Origin: Guyanagaster necrorhizus
Lineage: Eukaryota > Basidiomycota > Agaricomycetes > Agaricales > Physalacriaceae
Length of the DNA stretch: 64,000 nt
Assembly (NCBI RefSeq): GCF_019112545.1
Contig: NW_025064942.1
Span: forward strand, 64,713-128,712
Reading direction: 5' to 3'
The number at the start of each line of letters is the position of its first letter. Position 1 is the stretch's first letter. Below the pieces are notes generated by a model that was not told the origin of the DNA, made no database searches, and was given only the letters and a program-made list of their open reading frames with translations. Below are positions 22,901-33,940 of the stretch, piece by piece. The position numbers and the translations under genes were made by a program.

Positions 22901-23099
22901 CGAAAACTGCAAGGAAGCACGAGTCATTCCATTCCCAGCTCATTGCTGTGGAAGTGATTCATAATGCATTTATTATAGTATATGGAATGTATCACTGTCA
23001 CTCACGAGAGAAGGTGGCCGATGTCAGCCATCGCCATCGTGGTTCCGGTGAACGTGCAAAAGTCCCAAAATGTAATGACTGACTTCGTGATAGCGTGGC

Positions 23100-23285
23100 C
23101 ACGTGATATCTTCTGTCACCGCCACGGTACACTACATGAAGCACCCATTCGAAGGCAAAGACAAAAAACGAGTCAAGATTTCGCTTACACACCTATTTCG
23201 CCTGCAAGGTGTTGAGTTTGCGTTTGTTGTTGTTCTGATCGAGTCGCACCGTTTTCGACGGCGTATATAAATTCAGAGTCCCACG
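23100..23285 (+). promoter_or_regulatory. Upstream region of paralogue A with TATA box
   Basis: GTATATAAATTC at about 23,263 lies 20 bp upstream of the first ATG candidate. A 50-bp piece at 23,100-23,150 (GATATCTTCTGTCACCGCC, ACGGTACACTACATGAAG) recurs in reverse complement at 39,070-39,115, upstream of paralogue B and in the same orientation relative to the gene. In B about 0.8 kb of extra DNA lies between it and the gene. Confidence 0.55.
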
Positions 23286-24175
23286 TTGATTGTCAACACT
23301 AAACAGTCTACTACAGCGCTTCTCGACGATCCTGCTCTCGAACCGCCTTTTTCAAATCTCAACATTACGAACACTATCATTCACACCTTATCGACTCTAC
23401 CGCCAGACTACCGCATATCAGGCGATTATGTATTTGCTATTCATCTGTCACTGCTGCAAAACAATGTGCGTCGAATGCGACCCCGCCGCTGTATGTCAGT
23501 GTAGTGAATTCTGGTGCTCCCAGATATGCAAAGACGTTGTACGTCGCATCCAGTATTTTCCTACCAACGAACAACTGAAAATCTTGAATCCAGTCCTTTC
23601 TAAACCATATCACGGACGCCCCACATCTACAACACAGATTTTATGACCATTGTCCAATCATCAATCGGGAAATAGCGTATCACCATCCAGGGAACAACAG
23701 TATTCGAGGTGTCATATTTCCGGGAAACAGTGCGTCTTCAGCTGGTCCTGGTACTCTCACACACAAAATAAATGCGTTAGACGCTTTTACCATACAAGTA
23801 ACTGTCACCTTCGGATTTCAACACGGAACCGACGGCGAGATACTGGACTATATACCACAGCTGGATTCCTTCTTCCCTCCAGATGAACTAGCCTGTCGAA
23901 CGGTCGCTGGACATGGGGACGACCCACCATTTGAGCTTTGGTACCTCAAGAACCAAATGCAGCTGAGCATCCAAGATCCGAACTCTGTGAATGACACAAT
24001 TGTCCGTCTCACCGGTTCTGTTGAGAGACAGAATTCATGGTACGGCCCAGTGGTCGCTCTAACAATCGAGAAAGATGCTTTTCCGAAGAAGTACACAAAT
24101 GCACCGTACTATTCATCGAGTATCTTCGTAAGATTTTTCCAGAGTTCTACCGGTCCCTGGTTCATGGGACATTAA
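23286..24175 (+). CDS. Paralogue A of an inverted gene pair, unknown function
   Basis: The C-terminal half is a clear coding frame: GTDGEILDYIPQLDSFLPPD, PFELWYLKNQMQLSIQDPNS, NDTIVRLTGSVERQNSWYGP, ending GPWFMGH and a stop at 24,173-24,175. The same blocks occur in paralogue B (37,303-38,181, minus): GTNGEILDCIPQL, PFELWYHKNQMQLGIEERNS, NDTIVGLTGFVQRQKLWYGP. N-terminal starts are alike (MIVNTKQSTTALLDDPA here, MILNPKNSTTPLNDPAH in B). The middle needs at least one intron, with a GTACGT donor near 23,538; the exact exon joins are uncertain, and in A the N-terminal frame needs a shift relative to B. I know of similar agaricomycete proteins without a function. Whether A is functional is open. 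Confidence 0.6.
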
Positions 24176-25272
24176 TGAGACCATTTATCATACAGTAGCT
24201 AGTTCCTATATATATTTTAGAGTCCATTTTGTTGAGGGAAACCATTCAAAGCAGATGTTTTTCACGCATTCTGGCTGCCACGAATCTGATTGAGGGGGAA
24301 TAGGAGTCGGAAATATCTGCCTTATGACCTTACGCATTGTGGATGATATTCCCTTACAGCATCCTCACACGAGATATCTTCTCCCTCGATCTCAGCGCAG
24401 TCGTCTAAACATTAGACAGTTTACTGCTTTTCAGTCGACTGCGAGTCAGACTACAAGGAGTTCGCTACCTTTTATAGTGCGTGGTACTGCGAGAGATCTT
24501 TAAACACAGGAGACCTGGCCATCGAGGCTGGTCCGAATTTCCACATCTTAGCTACTTCCTCAGAGACTACAAGTTCCCTATTAACATTGCATTGGAATGT
24601 CGGTCCAGAGAATATAATCGTTACACCCATCATCGAATGTCTGAAGCACATCGTTTAGATCACTTTGCCACATGTAATGTATGGTTTACTAATGCAATGA
24701 TGGAGAAATTATGGCCTAACGACTCACGAGATTGATATTTTGACCTGGTGCTGATGTTCCTCTGTTTTCCACTTGGAATTTGGAACAATCTCGTTGACTT
24801 TGCCAGCGAGGCAGGGAGAAGTTATCGGCCATACAAGCTCGTTTAAGCTGGATTGTTCATCATCACGAAGGAGACCTGTGGAATATAACGAATTTTCATT
24901 TCACAGCCAAAACTACAATTAGTCAAACTATAATATGTACACCCCGCTTCTTTTTAGATTCGTGAGGCGTAGACCTCACGACCCAGACCTTCTGTTTCTG
25001 GATGCTTGATGGTCCCTTGGAGAATTTGACAGAGAAATAGTCAGCATCTGATGTTAACAAAAAGAAGTGCTAGGTATGTGGGAGGTAACCAGCGAATTTA
25101 CACTGGAAGGAACTAGAGTGTGCTGGATTTGAATCAGAATGATATTAAAGGAAGCCCGGCATTTTTGGTATGAAGAAAGTGATGCTCAGGAAAATGAGAG
25201 GATTGATTTCACCACAGGAGAAAGTGGCTCAGGGTCAGATAAATATTAAGCATTGAAACTAACAGTGAAGTA
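24176..25272. other. Intergenic DNA with a shared 100-bp segment
   Basis: No recognisable gene; a frame at 24,481-24,735 (+) is open for 84 codons without motif. The part at 24,340-24,445 (GATGATATTCCCTTACA, AAACATTAGACAGTTTACTG) matches 37,140-37,265 in the same orientation. Confidence 0.4.
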
Positions 25273-25605
25273 ATGAGCACAAGCAACGAGCGTACACGTT
25301 TAGGCCACGATTATTCGCATCTGCCCAAGCGAAAAAATAGATCCACCTTTATAACTATAAATACAAGGGCATATTGGACCAAGGAGTATCGCAGACGTAC
25401 TACAGTCGCATGCTCAGTGAGATTCGAGTATTGTAAGGGCAGAAGTAATGTACCTGGAGATTGTGGATGCCTCTATGCTGTTTTTCAGATAGTCCCATGT
25501 CGACAACTTATATTAGCGAGGCGGAAGACAGACGTTGATGCTTTGCAGTCGATTAAAACTGGATGTCGGGTACGAGGAAGCCATGAGGTCGAACTATACT
25601 TATAG
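25273..25605 (+). CDS. Possible small protein, unknown
   Basis: A 110-codon frame beginning MSTSNERTRLGHDYSHLPKR. No motif, no paralogue in the window, no splice evidence. It may be chance. Confidence 0.2.
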   Translation: MSTSNERTRLGHDYSHLPKRKNRSTFITINTRAYWTKEYRRRTTVACSVRFEYCKGRSNVPGDCGCLYAVFQIVPCRQLILARRKTDVDALQSIKTGCRVRGSHEVELYL

Positions 25606-25839
25606 ATAGAAGTCCCAGTTAGCTAACAATCGCGTTATCTATCCAAGCCCAAGGCGCTATTCAGAGCCTGTATGTATATCATCAGGGAGATGTGGTCCTA
25701 AGGAAAACCAGTGCAAACCATGAAAGTGACAGTACATGCAATTATTGAAAGATAACTGTGGATTCAAGGGGAAAGATAGTGCGTTGTTATCAATTGTAAA
25801 TAGAACCATGCACGGCGAATTGTATTCAGGGACGTAAAA

Positions 25840-26400
25840 TATGGAAGAAGGGGCAGAGAGGGCGGGAGAAACAGAAGTTGTCAACGGCTACATCGGCCCG
25901 GTCACGTCACTGTATACGGCAGGTCGTTTTTATTGTCGCTCTCTTTACTATCGAGCCCTTTCATCTGTCCGTCTCTTTCCTAGGGTTGCAATAACCATCA
26001 ACGACAAAGAGGAAGTCCTTGTGGGTGAAACGAAGCGAAGATATCTAAATGTGCTAGTTGCATACCTAGTCTGTCGTAGACAGAGGACGATAATCAACCT
26101 AATGAAGGATGATGAAGAGAAGAGCAAAGTGTCTGCGTCATCGAGTGAGTCAACGATGGACATTTGGACTTGGCCCGTAGATCGAGGGGCATGCAAGTGT
26201 CATCCATGAGTATTGCGTACAGCTCTTGCTTCTCCCTGCCTATTTCCCGGTGAAGCAACCGTCACAACCCTTCCATTCCTAACACGCTCGTCTGTGCCAC
26301 TATCGCACTAATCTTTCATGACTTTCTCTCTACAGCAATTTCAAGATGTGGGATAGTTGGCCCAAACGACACGCTGTGAGTGTTTCGTGTCATACGGGAG
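25840..26400 (+). repeat. Diverged direct repeat R4, copy 1
   Basis: Aligns in patches with about 29,840-30,560 in the same orientation: GCCCGGTCACGTCAC with TTGTCGCTCTCTTT here against GCCGGTCACATCAG with TTGTCGCTCGCTTT there, and GAAGAGAGCAAAGTGTCTG with TTGGCCCGTAGATCGAGG against GGAAAAGAGCAAGG with TTGGCCCGTCTATCGAGG. A 122-codon frame (25,841-26,209, MEEGAERAGETEVVNGYIGP) covers it but is not conserved in the second copy, so I regard it as promoter or 5' exon DNA of a duplicated gene rather than as a proven protein. Confidence 0.5.
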
Positions 26401-26624
26401 GACCTCATGTCTCTAATGCCCACCCTCTGTGTCCCCTAATTACCATTCCATAGACAAGGTTGTATCTCATAGCCCGCTCTCTATCTCTCCCATCATTTAA
26501 TATCCACGTTGTACACTACCACTCATCTCTTCAGTCAGGACCAGGAAAACCTTCTCATGTCGCTGGATGGACAGATTAATGTTGTCTTCTTGCACTTTCA
26601 ATCACTCCTTTATGATGATGGAAC

Positions 26625-26750
26625 TGTATCGCTAGGTCCAAGAGAGGGAATCGGGAATAGCTAGTGATAGTCTTCGTTGTAGCTACGAAGCGGGAATCTG
26701 TGGCAATGCAACCCGTGGTCTCGGAGGAACCGGACCGTGGCAACGCTCCC
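26625..26750 (+). repeat. Dispersed repeat R1, copy 3 (CpG-rich)
   Basis: TCGCTAGGTCCAAGAGAGGG, then CTTCGTTGTAGCTACGAAGC, then GTGGTCTCGGAGGAACCGG. This copy keeps CpGs that are CA or TG in copies 1 and 2. CTTCG and CGAAG flank a central GTAGCTAC palindrome (26,667-26,685), which could form a hairpin. Confidence 0.8.
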
Positions 26751-26849
26751 AACGATGACAAATCACCACTATCTACACTACTTCTGGCCATCCCGACGTT
26801 CGCCGGACCTCTTCTGGGCCCACCACACGAAGTCGACTCTCCCTGTTTC

Positions 26850-27000
26850 CGATGCCGCCTTTCTCGCCACCTCCCCGCCAATTCTACGCCGACTCAAGTT
26901 TCCTTCACGCATACCGCCGCCACCCTTCCCCCCAACCTTGCGACAGGTCCACCACATCTGATCATCCTCCTCGCGCCCTCTCGTCCCCTCGTCAACGGTA
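26850..27000 (+). repeat. Dispersed repeat R2, copy 1
   Basis: Words such as TACGCCGACTCAAGTTTCC, ACCGCCGCCACCCTTCC and CACATCTGATCATCCTCCTC match 36,850-37,020 (ATGTCAACTCAACATTT, CACATTTGATCTTCCTCC) and 38,545-38,655 (TACGCCGACTGAAGATTC, GCCACTCTGCTCCCTAATC). All three copies lie in the same orientation. Nature unknown. Confidence 0.65.
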
Positions 27001-27058
27001 TCTAACGCCATCTCTATCCCAATGTCTGCGGGTTTTCGGACGTATGACTACACGGTAG

Positions 27059-27322
27059 TCACTCCCTTCCTCGGTTCGCCACCTCAAACTCGCATTCAAA
27101 TCCATGGGTAAGCGTACCGAGGAAAAGACACTCCGCAGTGCCGTTGTCGTATATCCCGCCATTGAGGGACTCCATATTGACGGAGAGGATGGCGAGAAAT
27201 GCTTGCATGATGTCGGTCCTCAATTCAAAGTTCTCTCTGATCATGCATAAACTCAGCATGAAGGAGAAGCCGAACTCGTCGAGAGGTTCCTCTTCCCAAA
27301 GGAACTCAGATGCGGTCGACAT
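27059..27322 (-). CDS. Possible exon of unknown protein
   Basis: An 87-codon frame with protein-like composition (EEPLDEFGFSFMLSLCMIRE, then LAILSVNMESLNGGIYDNG) on the minus strand. The opposite strand is also open (from about 27,102), so the strand is not certain. It lies 0.6 kb upstream of the kinase-like pseudogene, in the opposite orientation. No family recognised. Confidence 0.25.
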   Translation of the reverse strand: MSTASEFLWEEEPLDEFGFSFMLSLCMIRENFELRTDIMQAFLAILSVNMESLNGGIYDNGTAECLFLGTLTHGFECEFEVANRGRE

Positions 27323-27560
27323 TGTGAATGATGAGCAGGTCGGGTCACTCGATGGTCGTCAACGAACGTGCATGTGTACTCATCTAGCAGCCGCATGTCC
27401 TTCCCTCGAATGCGTCATCTTTCCCAATGGAGTGGAGAGGCCCCGTCTTCCTCCTTCGCTCACGACTCTTCCCTCCTCCCTGTGTTCGCCATCCAACGAG
27501 GCTCTCAGCATCTTGTGCTTTTCCTTGTGCCGTCTTGTGCTTTATTTGGCCAGTCTATGA

Positions 27561-27930
27561 CAATCTCTACACCACTCTGTTAAGGATTTCGACCTCTTTA
27601 AAGCTATCCTGGTGTCCAATTTATGTGTAAACCCACACAGTGAAAGTAAAGAAAGAGGAGGTCGAAGAAATGTTTGCTCTCCCGGAACGTGCGAGAAGGT
27701 CATCAGCGTCATTTAAGATCAGCCATCCGTGCCATTCTGCAAAGACGTGTGTGATGCATGTACACTTGAACTCCGCCTAAAAGGTTTACTAAAAGGACGG
27801 CCTTTGGGTGCTTCGTTTACATTGACACACGTATTAACGCTTTCACGATCTCAGGCATTTCCCTCTCTGGTGGCACAGTCCCTCACTTCGGGGAAGACTA
27901 AAATGTTCAGAACCAATTGCGGAAAAGCAG
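27561..27930. other. Intergenic DNA
   Basis: Nothing recognisable; only short frames. Confidence 0.35.
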
Positions 27931-28910
27931 TACTATGATCAACTAGCTGTGTTCTGGCAGGCCTGGAATCATGAGAGATATCTATGCGTCAGAGATTCCT
28001 TCGATGTCACCCTTCCGCCTAAAGCTAGGCGCAAGGGCGGCCGCCAACCTCTCCCATTTTCTCACAATGGTAGCGATTATGAGATCGTCGTCACCGAAGT
28101 CCTGCAGCCCTCCTTGGAATCTGAAGCTCATTAGTCTGTTGTCTGTGCTGAAGATGTTAGAACATGAGCTTCCAACGAGACTCATGGCTCTGTTATTTTG
28201 AACATCTTCCGAGCATTGCTCCTACCAGTCATATATCGCACGCCATTTTCTCTCGCTGTATCTCTGAAACAACTGGCTGACTGTGAGAACTATGCTTATA
28301 ACGAACTGAATGACCTACAGGAAACAGTGCTTGTGTCCTACTATGGCAAGCACAAGGTGTATTTCCTTCGTGATGTCTTAGCCGACGATTCATGATGTTC
28401 GAATAACTGGTGATGATGAATGGGGAAGTCCCTCATGTGCTAATCCCCGAGCACCTCCATGGAATGTCCCTCGAAGGATGGTATGAATTCTTACCGAGCA
28501 CGCCGACGCCGACGATCCGAGGAACAGTCTACCCTTCTATAATACCATGCTCAACCAGGCTAAAGCTGTGGTATATATTAGCTTTTTCTCAGACCCTTAC
28601 CCTCGTTATTGACTATGTTCTAAGCCAAAGTAGCGCTTTGTGGTATTGCCGTGATCAACAAATGTGGAATTTTGCATCGAGACGTAGGGCCACAAAACAT
28701 CCTCGTTACTGATGGCTTGACGAACGTTAGGTTCATCAATTTTCCGAGATGAAATATTGATTTGACCGAGAAAAAGATTAAGGAACTCAGAGATAACGAA
28801 TGAAGAGCAGTCATGACATTGATGACGCTGTTTGTCTAGATCATTATGACGATCTCCTCGAATGGGCGGAGAAGGAGAGCCCTCTAGGAGGCGACCTTAC
28901 TTATCCCGGG
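27931..28910 (+). pseudogene. Fungal protein kinase-like pseudogene
   Basis: In order: FWQAWNHERYLCVRDSFDVT and LPFSHNGSDYEIVVTEVLQP (27,950-28,134); KQLADCENYAYNELNDLQ with YYGKHKVYFL (28,262-28,380); HVLIPEHLHGMSLEGWYEFL (28,434-28,490); and the catalytic loop KCGILHRDVGPQNILVTDGL with HRD at 28,675-28,683 and the Asn codon at 28,696-28,698. The following metal-binding motif is NFP rather than DFG (VRFINFPR), and then LLEWAEKESPLGGDL at 28,855-28,895. This is the layout of a fungal-specific kinase-like protein, a large agaricomycete family. TAG at 28,132-28,134, TGA at 28,393-28,395 and several frame changes interrupt it; short introns could explain some of these but not all. CpG is normal, so this copy was broken by ordinary mutation. 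Confidence 0.72.
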
Positions 28911-29839
28911 GTGTCCATATAAATAAATGTGCTCCATTTTCATCAAGTAGTCATCCGTCACTTTCGCTTACGGACTTCCAAATAATATTTCTCGGTGTCC
29001 GTTTTTCTATGAAATTTGATTATCACCATTCTTACGAATGGCTGTCGAATATATCCTTAACAGCTTTCAACTGTCACTTGTGCGGATCCAGGGCTGTACG
29101 GAAAGCCGTGCTACTTTGCGAACCTCCGTCGGTAAGCTTGGTCACTCTCGACTGATCTTTGAAGCCACTTACCATTGTTTCACGATGGCATTGCAAGATG
29201 AACTCAGCTTATTGAATGGACGAACTTGTCTAAGAACATGATAAGGACGGCTTCTGAGAAAATTCTTCTCTGTGGACGAGACACCAAGCATTAGAGTATT
29301 TCCAGGACCAGTCATGTACAACTAAGGCGGATTCATCATTTCTCAGATAAAGCTGGTTTTGAGCGCCATTCCAGATGGCCATGTTGTTATCGGAAATACA
29401 AGGTACGTTGTACTTCCACGGACTGCAATGCTGAACTTTTTGTAGTTCATAACGCCCAATGAGAAGTACACCAGCATTCTATCCTGGAATTTATCGAAGG
29501 AATGACACTTGCTGATGAGTTTGTGAGCCACGAGGTCCTTCATCATGAAGAGTTGTCTGTTGAAGTAACTGCTGCCATCACGAACAACGATGGATGCATC
29601 CCTCTGCTTTGTCTTATTCTGTCTCTCTTTCGAGTACCATGTTCCATGAGTATTCAGTGATATCTGGACGTTGCGGTATACCTCTTACGAAGAACCGATC
29701 ATTGAAGATCATATGTCCATCTTTTCTTCCCTTCAACCACCACCTCCAACTTTCAAAGGGGATAATGTACTGCGAATCATATCCAGTAATGTGAAACAAT
29801 CAAGGATGTGAAAGACGAGCAGCTATGGCGATTTCGAGC
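28911..29839. other. Gene-like but unrecognised stretch
   Basis: Short frames with protein-like parts, for example plus-strand FIEGMTLADEFVSHEVLHHE near 29,490-29,550, which could be a second kinase-like remnant. No complete frame can be built. Confidence 0.25.
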
Positions 29840-30560
29840 CGGTCACATCAGTTTAGGGCGGGTCCTTCTCTCCTTGTCGCTCGCTTTCTTTCACTGATCC
29901 ATTGCATCTCCTGAACTCTACGAAGCATCTAGGAACTGTCGATACATAGATGTTGTTGTGGAAAGAAATGTCTCATGAACGTGCTTGCGGCAGACATTCC
30001 TCATGCGTCTCTCATCTCTATCAGATCTCCTTGCACTTTATGCAAGTCTGCGATGTTCTCGGATATCATAAATTCATTCGCCTCTCCCTGGATATCATCC
30101 TAGGAAACAAACAGCAGCGCCGGAAATGGATACACGGTCTTGGAGACAACGACGGTGTTCCTCTAGCTGCGACACAGGAAACCAGGTGATGAAGGGGATG
30201 TCGATTACTTTGAAGGTGTCGCAGAGGCTGGTGGATCATGGGAGAGTTCGTGTCAGAAAATAAGGAAAAGAGCAAGGCATCTTCTTCATTGTATGACCTT
30301 TGTAGGCCATCCAGAATTGGCCCGTCTATCGAGGAGTGTTATGCATGCTCATCGAGTTCCGGTTCCACCTCTCCCTGCCTATCACCTGACACAACAGACG
30401 CGATGAGCGTCGCCTTTCCTGTTGGAAGTGCTCTCTACAATTCTCTCATTTCTCCCATGCTCGTTGATCCCTGATCTTTCGCTAATTTCACTGTGCCACG
30501 CAGACCCTTTCGTGCGGCAAGCTCTACATGTCGGATGTTAGGTATGATGACACACTGTGG
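29840..30560 (+). repeat. Diverged direct repeat R4, copy 2
   Basis: Partner of 25,840-26,400 in the same orientation, about 4 kb apart. It includes CCGGTCACATCAGTTTAGGG and TTGGCCCGTCTATCGAGGAG. After it, from about 30,500, a frame reads GKLYMSDVRYDDTLWMHLVK and continues WRDLTYPLRLGVAISAELDA to a stop near 30,657. This looks like an exon downstream of a duplicated promoter/5' region. Confidence 0.45.
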
Positions 30561-31080
30561 ATGCACCTTGTCAAATGGCGGGACCTCACATACCCTCTGC
30601 GTCTCGGGGTGGCCATCTCCGCAGAATTGGATGCATCTTATATTGAGAGTACTCGCTAGAATGGACGGCCTTCGCTCTCTATCTTTTCCTTACGGCTGGA
30701 TGGCCTGACCAACCTTAGATCTTTCTTCTTTTGTTAATGGATGGGGATCGGCTCGCTGTCTCGTCCGAAAGTGAAGGAGCTCAAATCGAGGAACGTGGTC
30801 GACCTTCACAAGACGAATGATGGCAGTCGGTATAAAGTACTGTCTAGCGAGGATAGAACGGCGTCGGCGCCTGGAGTATTGAACGTCGGGTAACATCTAG
30901 CTGCGACGTCTTGAGACGCCATCGTGGAGGCAGTGAAGGAAGAAAGAGAAGACAGTCTGGCGCTTACGCAGGGTGAGCATTTGTTGATGGCCCCGTTGCC
31001 GCATGATCCCTCCGGGAATCCGAGTCGCATCAACATGATCATCCCATTGGCTGCAGCGAGACAAAGGAAAGACATTCATT
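30490..31080 (+). pseudogene. Coding-like remnant of unknown family
   Basis: After an acceptor-like CCACGCAG at about 30,500, the frame reads KLYMSDVRYDDTLWMHLVKW, stops at TAG near 30,658, resumes NGRPSLSIFSLRLDGLTNLR, and after more stops reads RYKVLSSEDRTASAPGVLNV around 30,831-30,890. No family recognised; stops every 30-60 codons suggest a pseudogene. Short introns cannot be excluded. Confidence 0.3.
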
Positions 31081-31879
31081 GCACAGAGACCCTGTGGACA
31101 TAACTGAATGCTACACACAATTATACGCGTTAGGAATCAAGCATTATAGGTGAACGGGAAATTGCACACCAGAGCGTGAACATGAACCCGTCGCATGACG
31201 GTCGAAACTTGGATCCGATATCGGACTATCCAAATTGCAATGCAATCGGTGTTTGTGTGCTCCTATGCAGAGTGAGTCTTTGTGTTATCTTCGATTCGAG
31301 CAACGCGCTTGACGCTCTCCCCTGACAAAGAATCTCAGAATGATGAAAAAGTGCATCGAGAGGCTGTCATACCTTTGCTATGCACCCGATCCTTCGAATG
31401 GCCGTCAAGGGGCCTGAAACGTGTGATATTCAAAAGAAACAGGCAATATGAACTACGTACTCCTAGGGGACATGCAAAGGTCGACGCATATACTTCTTTT
31501 TTGTGTACTGACTTTTCCGTCTGATGGCCATTCCTGCTTGCCTGCTACTGAACGACGTTTCCGTCTTGGAGCAGATGTCGAAAATAAGGTTTTTGGTGGT
31601 CTGAAATTCCAATATAGGGCAGGGGAGAAGGCTTCTGCTCCTAGGAAACGTTGTCGTTCAGACGAACTAGATGTTTCATGTGAAAGAAGGTTGAAACGAG
31701 GAAGGATAACGTCCGAGTGGTCGAGGTGGTCCGGTCGGCGGTTCGATTCCCCACAGAAATTCATTGGAAATCTGTGGCATACCTATCTTTTCTGTACGGA
31801 AGTGGAAAGGTAGGAGATCCGTGCGTTAAATAATGAGGTGTGATACTCATACTTCCCAGCAAAGGAATTCGTTCCGCTG
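31081..31879. other. Unrecognised stretch with one open frame
   Basis: A 121-codon plus frame (31,448-31,813) reads FRLGADVENKVFGGLKFQYR and a basic segment KASAPRKRCRSDELD. No motif. It may be chance or part of a spliced gene. Confidence 0.25.
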
Positions 31880-32376
31880 TTAACCGTCACATCCCTGAAT
31901 CCAACGCCGTTCCGGTGTGGGACCATTTCGAGCACTTGTGCGCCTCCACGAGTCCCAGATCGTTAGGATTGACCGTGGCCCCTTGGATGCGGTCAGCAGC
32001 CATTTGTGCTGCCACCCTGGGATGAACTTGATCTCTGATACAGGTGAGCCCATTAACATCGTCTAGCTTTTGGGTGACAGAGAACAGTCAGGGAGCCATC
32101 GTGACGCGAGTCGGTATGCGTGTAGCGTGCGCTGTTCAAGATCGATATCATCGAGCAGGAAAAGATAGTCATTGGACAGAATGTTGAGCTTATAGGCGTT
32201 GGTCCATATGATTGGTAGCCTTGTCACTGCGTCGAACCGTTTACACTTCTGAAAAATCAGCATCCAGGAATTAAGGCCAAAGAGAGCCTCACCTGACGGA
32301 GTCGCAGAATATCTGGAACAGAGAGAAACGCGATGGTGCAGATCAGCACATCGTCGGCGAGAAGGATAAAGTCCAT
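31880..32376 (-). pseudogene. F-box protein, one in-frame stop, truncated
   Basis: F-box proteins select substrates for SCF ubiquitin ligase. Exon 1 (32,376-32,293) reads MDFILLADDVLICTIAFLSV then PDILRLRQ; a 44-nt intron (32,292-32,249, GTGAGG...TTTCAG) splits the F-box; exon 2 continues KCKRFDAVTRLPIIWTNAYK. The intron inside the F-box and the sequel HAYRLASRWL are typical of an agaricomycete F-box family as I know it. A TAG at 32,063-32,065 stops the frame after LSPKS, but the same frame then goes on MLMGSPVSEIKFIPGWQHKW and LLTASKGPRSILTIWD to a TAA at 31,880-31,882. So a full-length domain was cut by one nonsense codon, and the C-terminal part usual for the family is missing. A shortened F-box protein could still be made. 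Confidence 0.8.
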
Positions 32377-33194
32377 GTCCAAGCGCTGTCGCCCGATCTA
32401 TCTCGTGACCAAATAGTGTTTATTGCAAATTGTCCCGATTTTCTGTATGCCACGACATTCATCAGCAGCATCCAGGTGCCCTCCGCCGGGCTCATTTCAT
32501 GGTGTCACGGCTGTCGGGCTGGGAATGACATCAAAATGATCTATAATCGATATCAGTTTTCTTCCTCCCAGTTTTCCGCATACGAGTTGTCAATTTGAAT
32601 GTTTATTGCGGATGTCATCTTTCTCTTCATTAAAAAATACCTAGTCACAGGCAGATTTATTCCATGTGGAAGCTTCATGATATACCTACGTTCGACCCTT
32701 TGGTGAAGAATCAGACGAAGGCGAGGAGCTTTATGGTTGGTTTACCATGGGTGTTTCCCTCCCATCAGTTGTGCTAAAGTACCTGCCGATGACACTGTGG
32801 GCTTATTCCTTGCTACCAGGGTTCGATTCCAGGTTGAAGACTCTCTTGTCGGAAGATTTATTTTTCTTTTTCTTCTTATGGTGCTCCCTCCCGACCTGCG
32901 ACAGGATATACCGTAACAGCCTATTTAGTTTCATCATTTTATGATTGGAAATCATCTTTAGTTTAGATAGAGCAGGGTTCGGTTCGGTACAGGTTCAGGC
33001 ACTCTTGCCTGAACCTCTAAACTAAAGAATAAAGAGGACATGAAGAAGCTCTGCAAAAGCATCACCAACACAATCTATATTATCCAAAACTTTGTCGGTA
33101 CGCATGGGAAACCAGTGTATTTCAAGGACATTTCCACAGACATGGAACAGTATGCCATTACTCTCATGTACCGTATTTCCTCCACAGCTAATTG
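32377..33194. other. Intergenic DNA
   Basis: No recognisable gene. Two GTTCGATTCC words (32,821 here; 31,743 earlier) resemble tRNA B-boxes but the stems do not pair. Confidence 0.4.
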
Positions 33195-33940
33195 TCAAGC
33201 GGCAGGTGTCTCACCGGCATAGCCGAAGACCTGAAAGATACACAGCGGGAACATGGCGGAATCAAGGGCTTTCTTAACATCAACGACCTCAAAGACTCCA
33301 CCCAAGGTTACAGAAAACGCGTCGACTCCTTGAAGATAGACTTCTTGGTATGCATACTTTTCAATTTGCGAGGCTATGGCGTGTGGTAGATCCATGTAAC
33401 GGGGCACAGCATGGTAGCGCTCATTGAGACCCACCGTGTGCTAGCCGAGATACAAAACAAGAAATAAACAGCATTGGGATAAGGATCAGTGGTTAGAATC
33501 ACCATTACACACACGCCGCGCTTTTTTTTTTTAGCGCCCCCGGGCACTTGACTCGAAAAGTCTGACAATTTATTTTCTCATGATCGACTCACACATCTAT
33601 TCAATGTAAAACATTTAGAGCTGTATTATACTCCTGTCCATCGACGACATCTTTGACGTGAAGTAGAATCCTGCCTAAATCCTGCTGAACATTGCCACGA
33701 CCTAGAGAGACCCCCCGCAGAGGCCAGACCACCCCCTCACTCAGGCCTGCCCTAGCGGGGTCAGAGGCTATGGCAATGAAATGTTGGAAAACTAACATAA
33801 TCTTCGTAAAAGTGGCCTTCAGCCCTGGGTAGGGAACACAAAGTAGAATGAGGTCGGTTGTGGCGGGTAAGAAATCATCTATAATCGAGATGGACTGTTA
33901 TTAAGAAGAATTATGGCAGTACAAAAACACAATATATAAG
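33195..33940 (-). CDS. Two adjacent coding-like frames of unknown function
   Basis: On the minus strand an open block runs from about 33,880 to a stop at 33,601: DDFLPATTDLILLCVPYPGL, FTKIMLVFQHFIAIASDPAR and LGRILLHVKDVVDGQEYNTA. About 170 bp further another block (33,434-33,195) reads NERYHAVPRYMDLPHAIASQ and VDAFSVTLGGVFEVVDVKKA. Composition is protein-like and CpG normal. They may be exons of one gene with a long intron or parts of a broken gene. Family not recognised. Confidence 0.4.

Noticed and set aside
27138..27560. 140-codon plus-strand frame
   Set aside because: Overlaps an equally open minus frame, low-complexity Ser/Pro/Leu C-terminal part, no motif.
31700..31760. tRNA-like B-box (GGTTCGATTCC) with GTGGTCGAGG-like upstream sequence
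   Set aside because: The T-arm stem does not pair and no acceptor stem can be formed.
32800..32845. Second tRNA B-box-like word, GGGTTCGATTCCAGG
   Set aside because: The T-stem has two mismatches and there is no matching A-box or acceptor stem.
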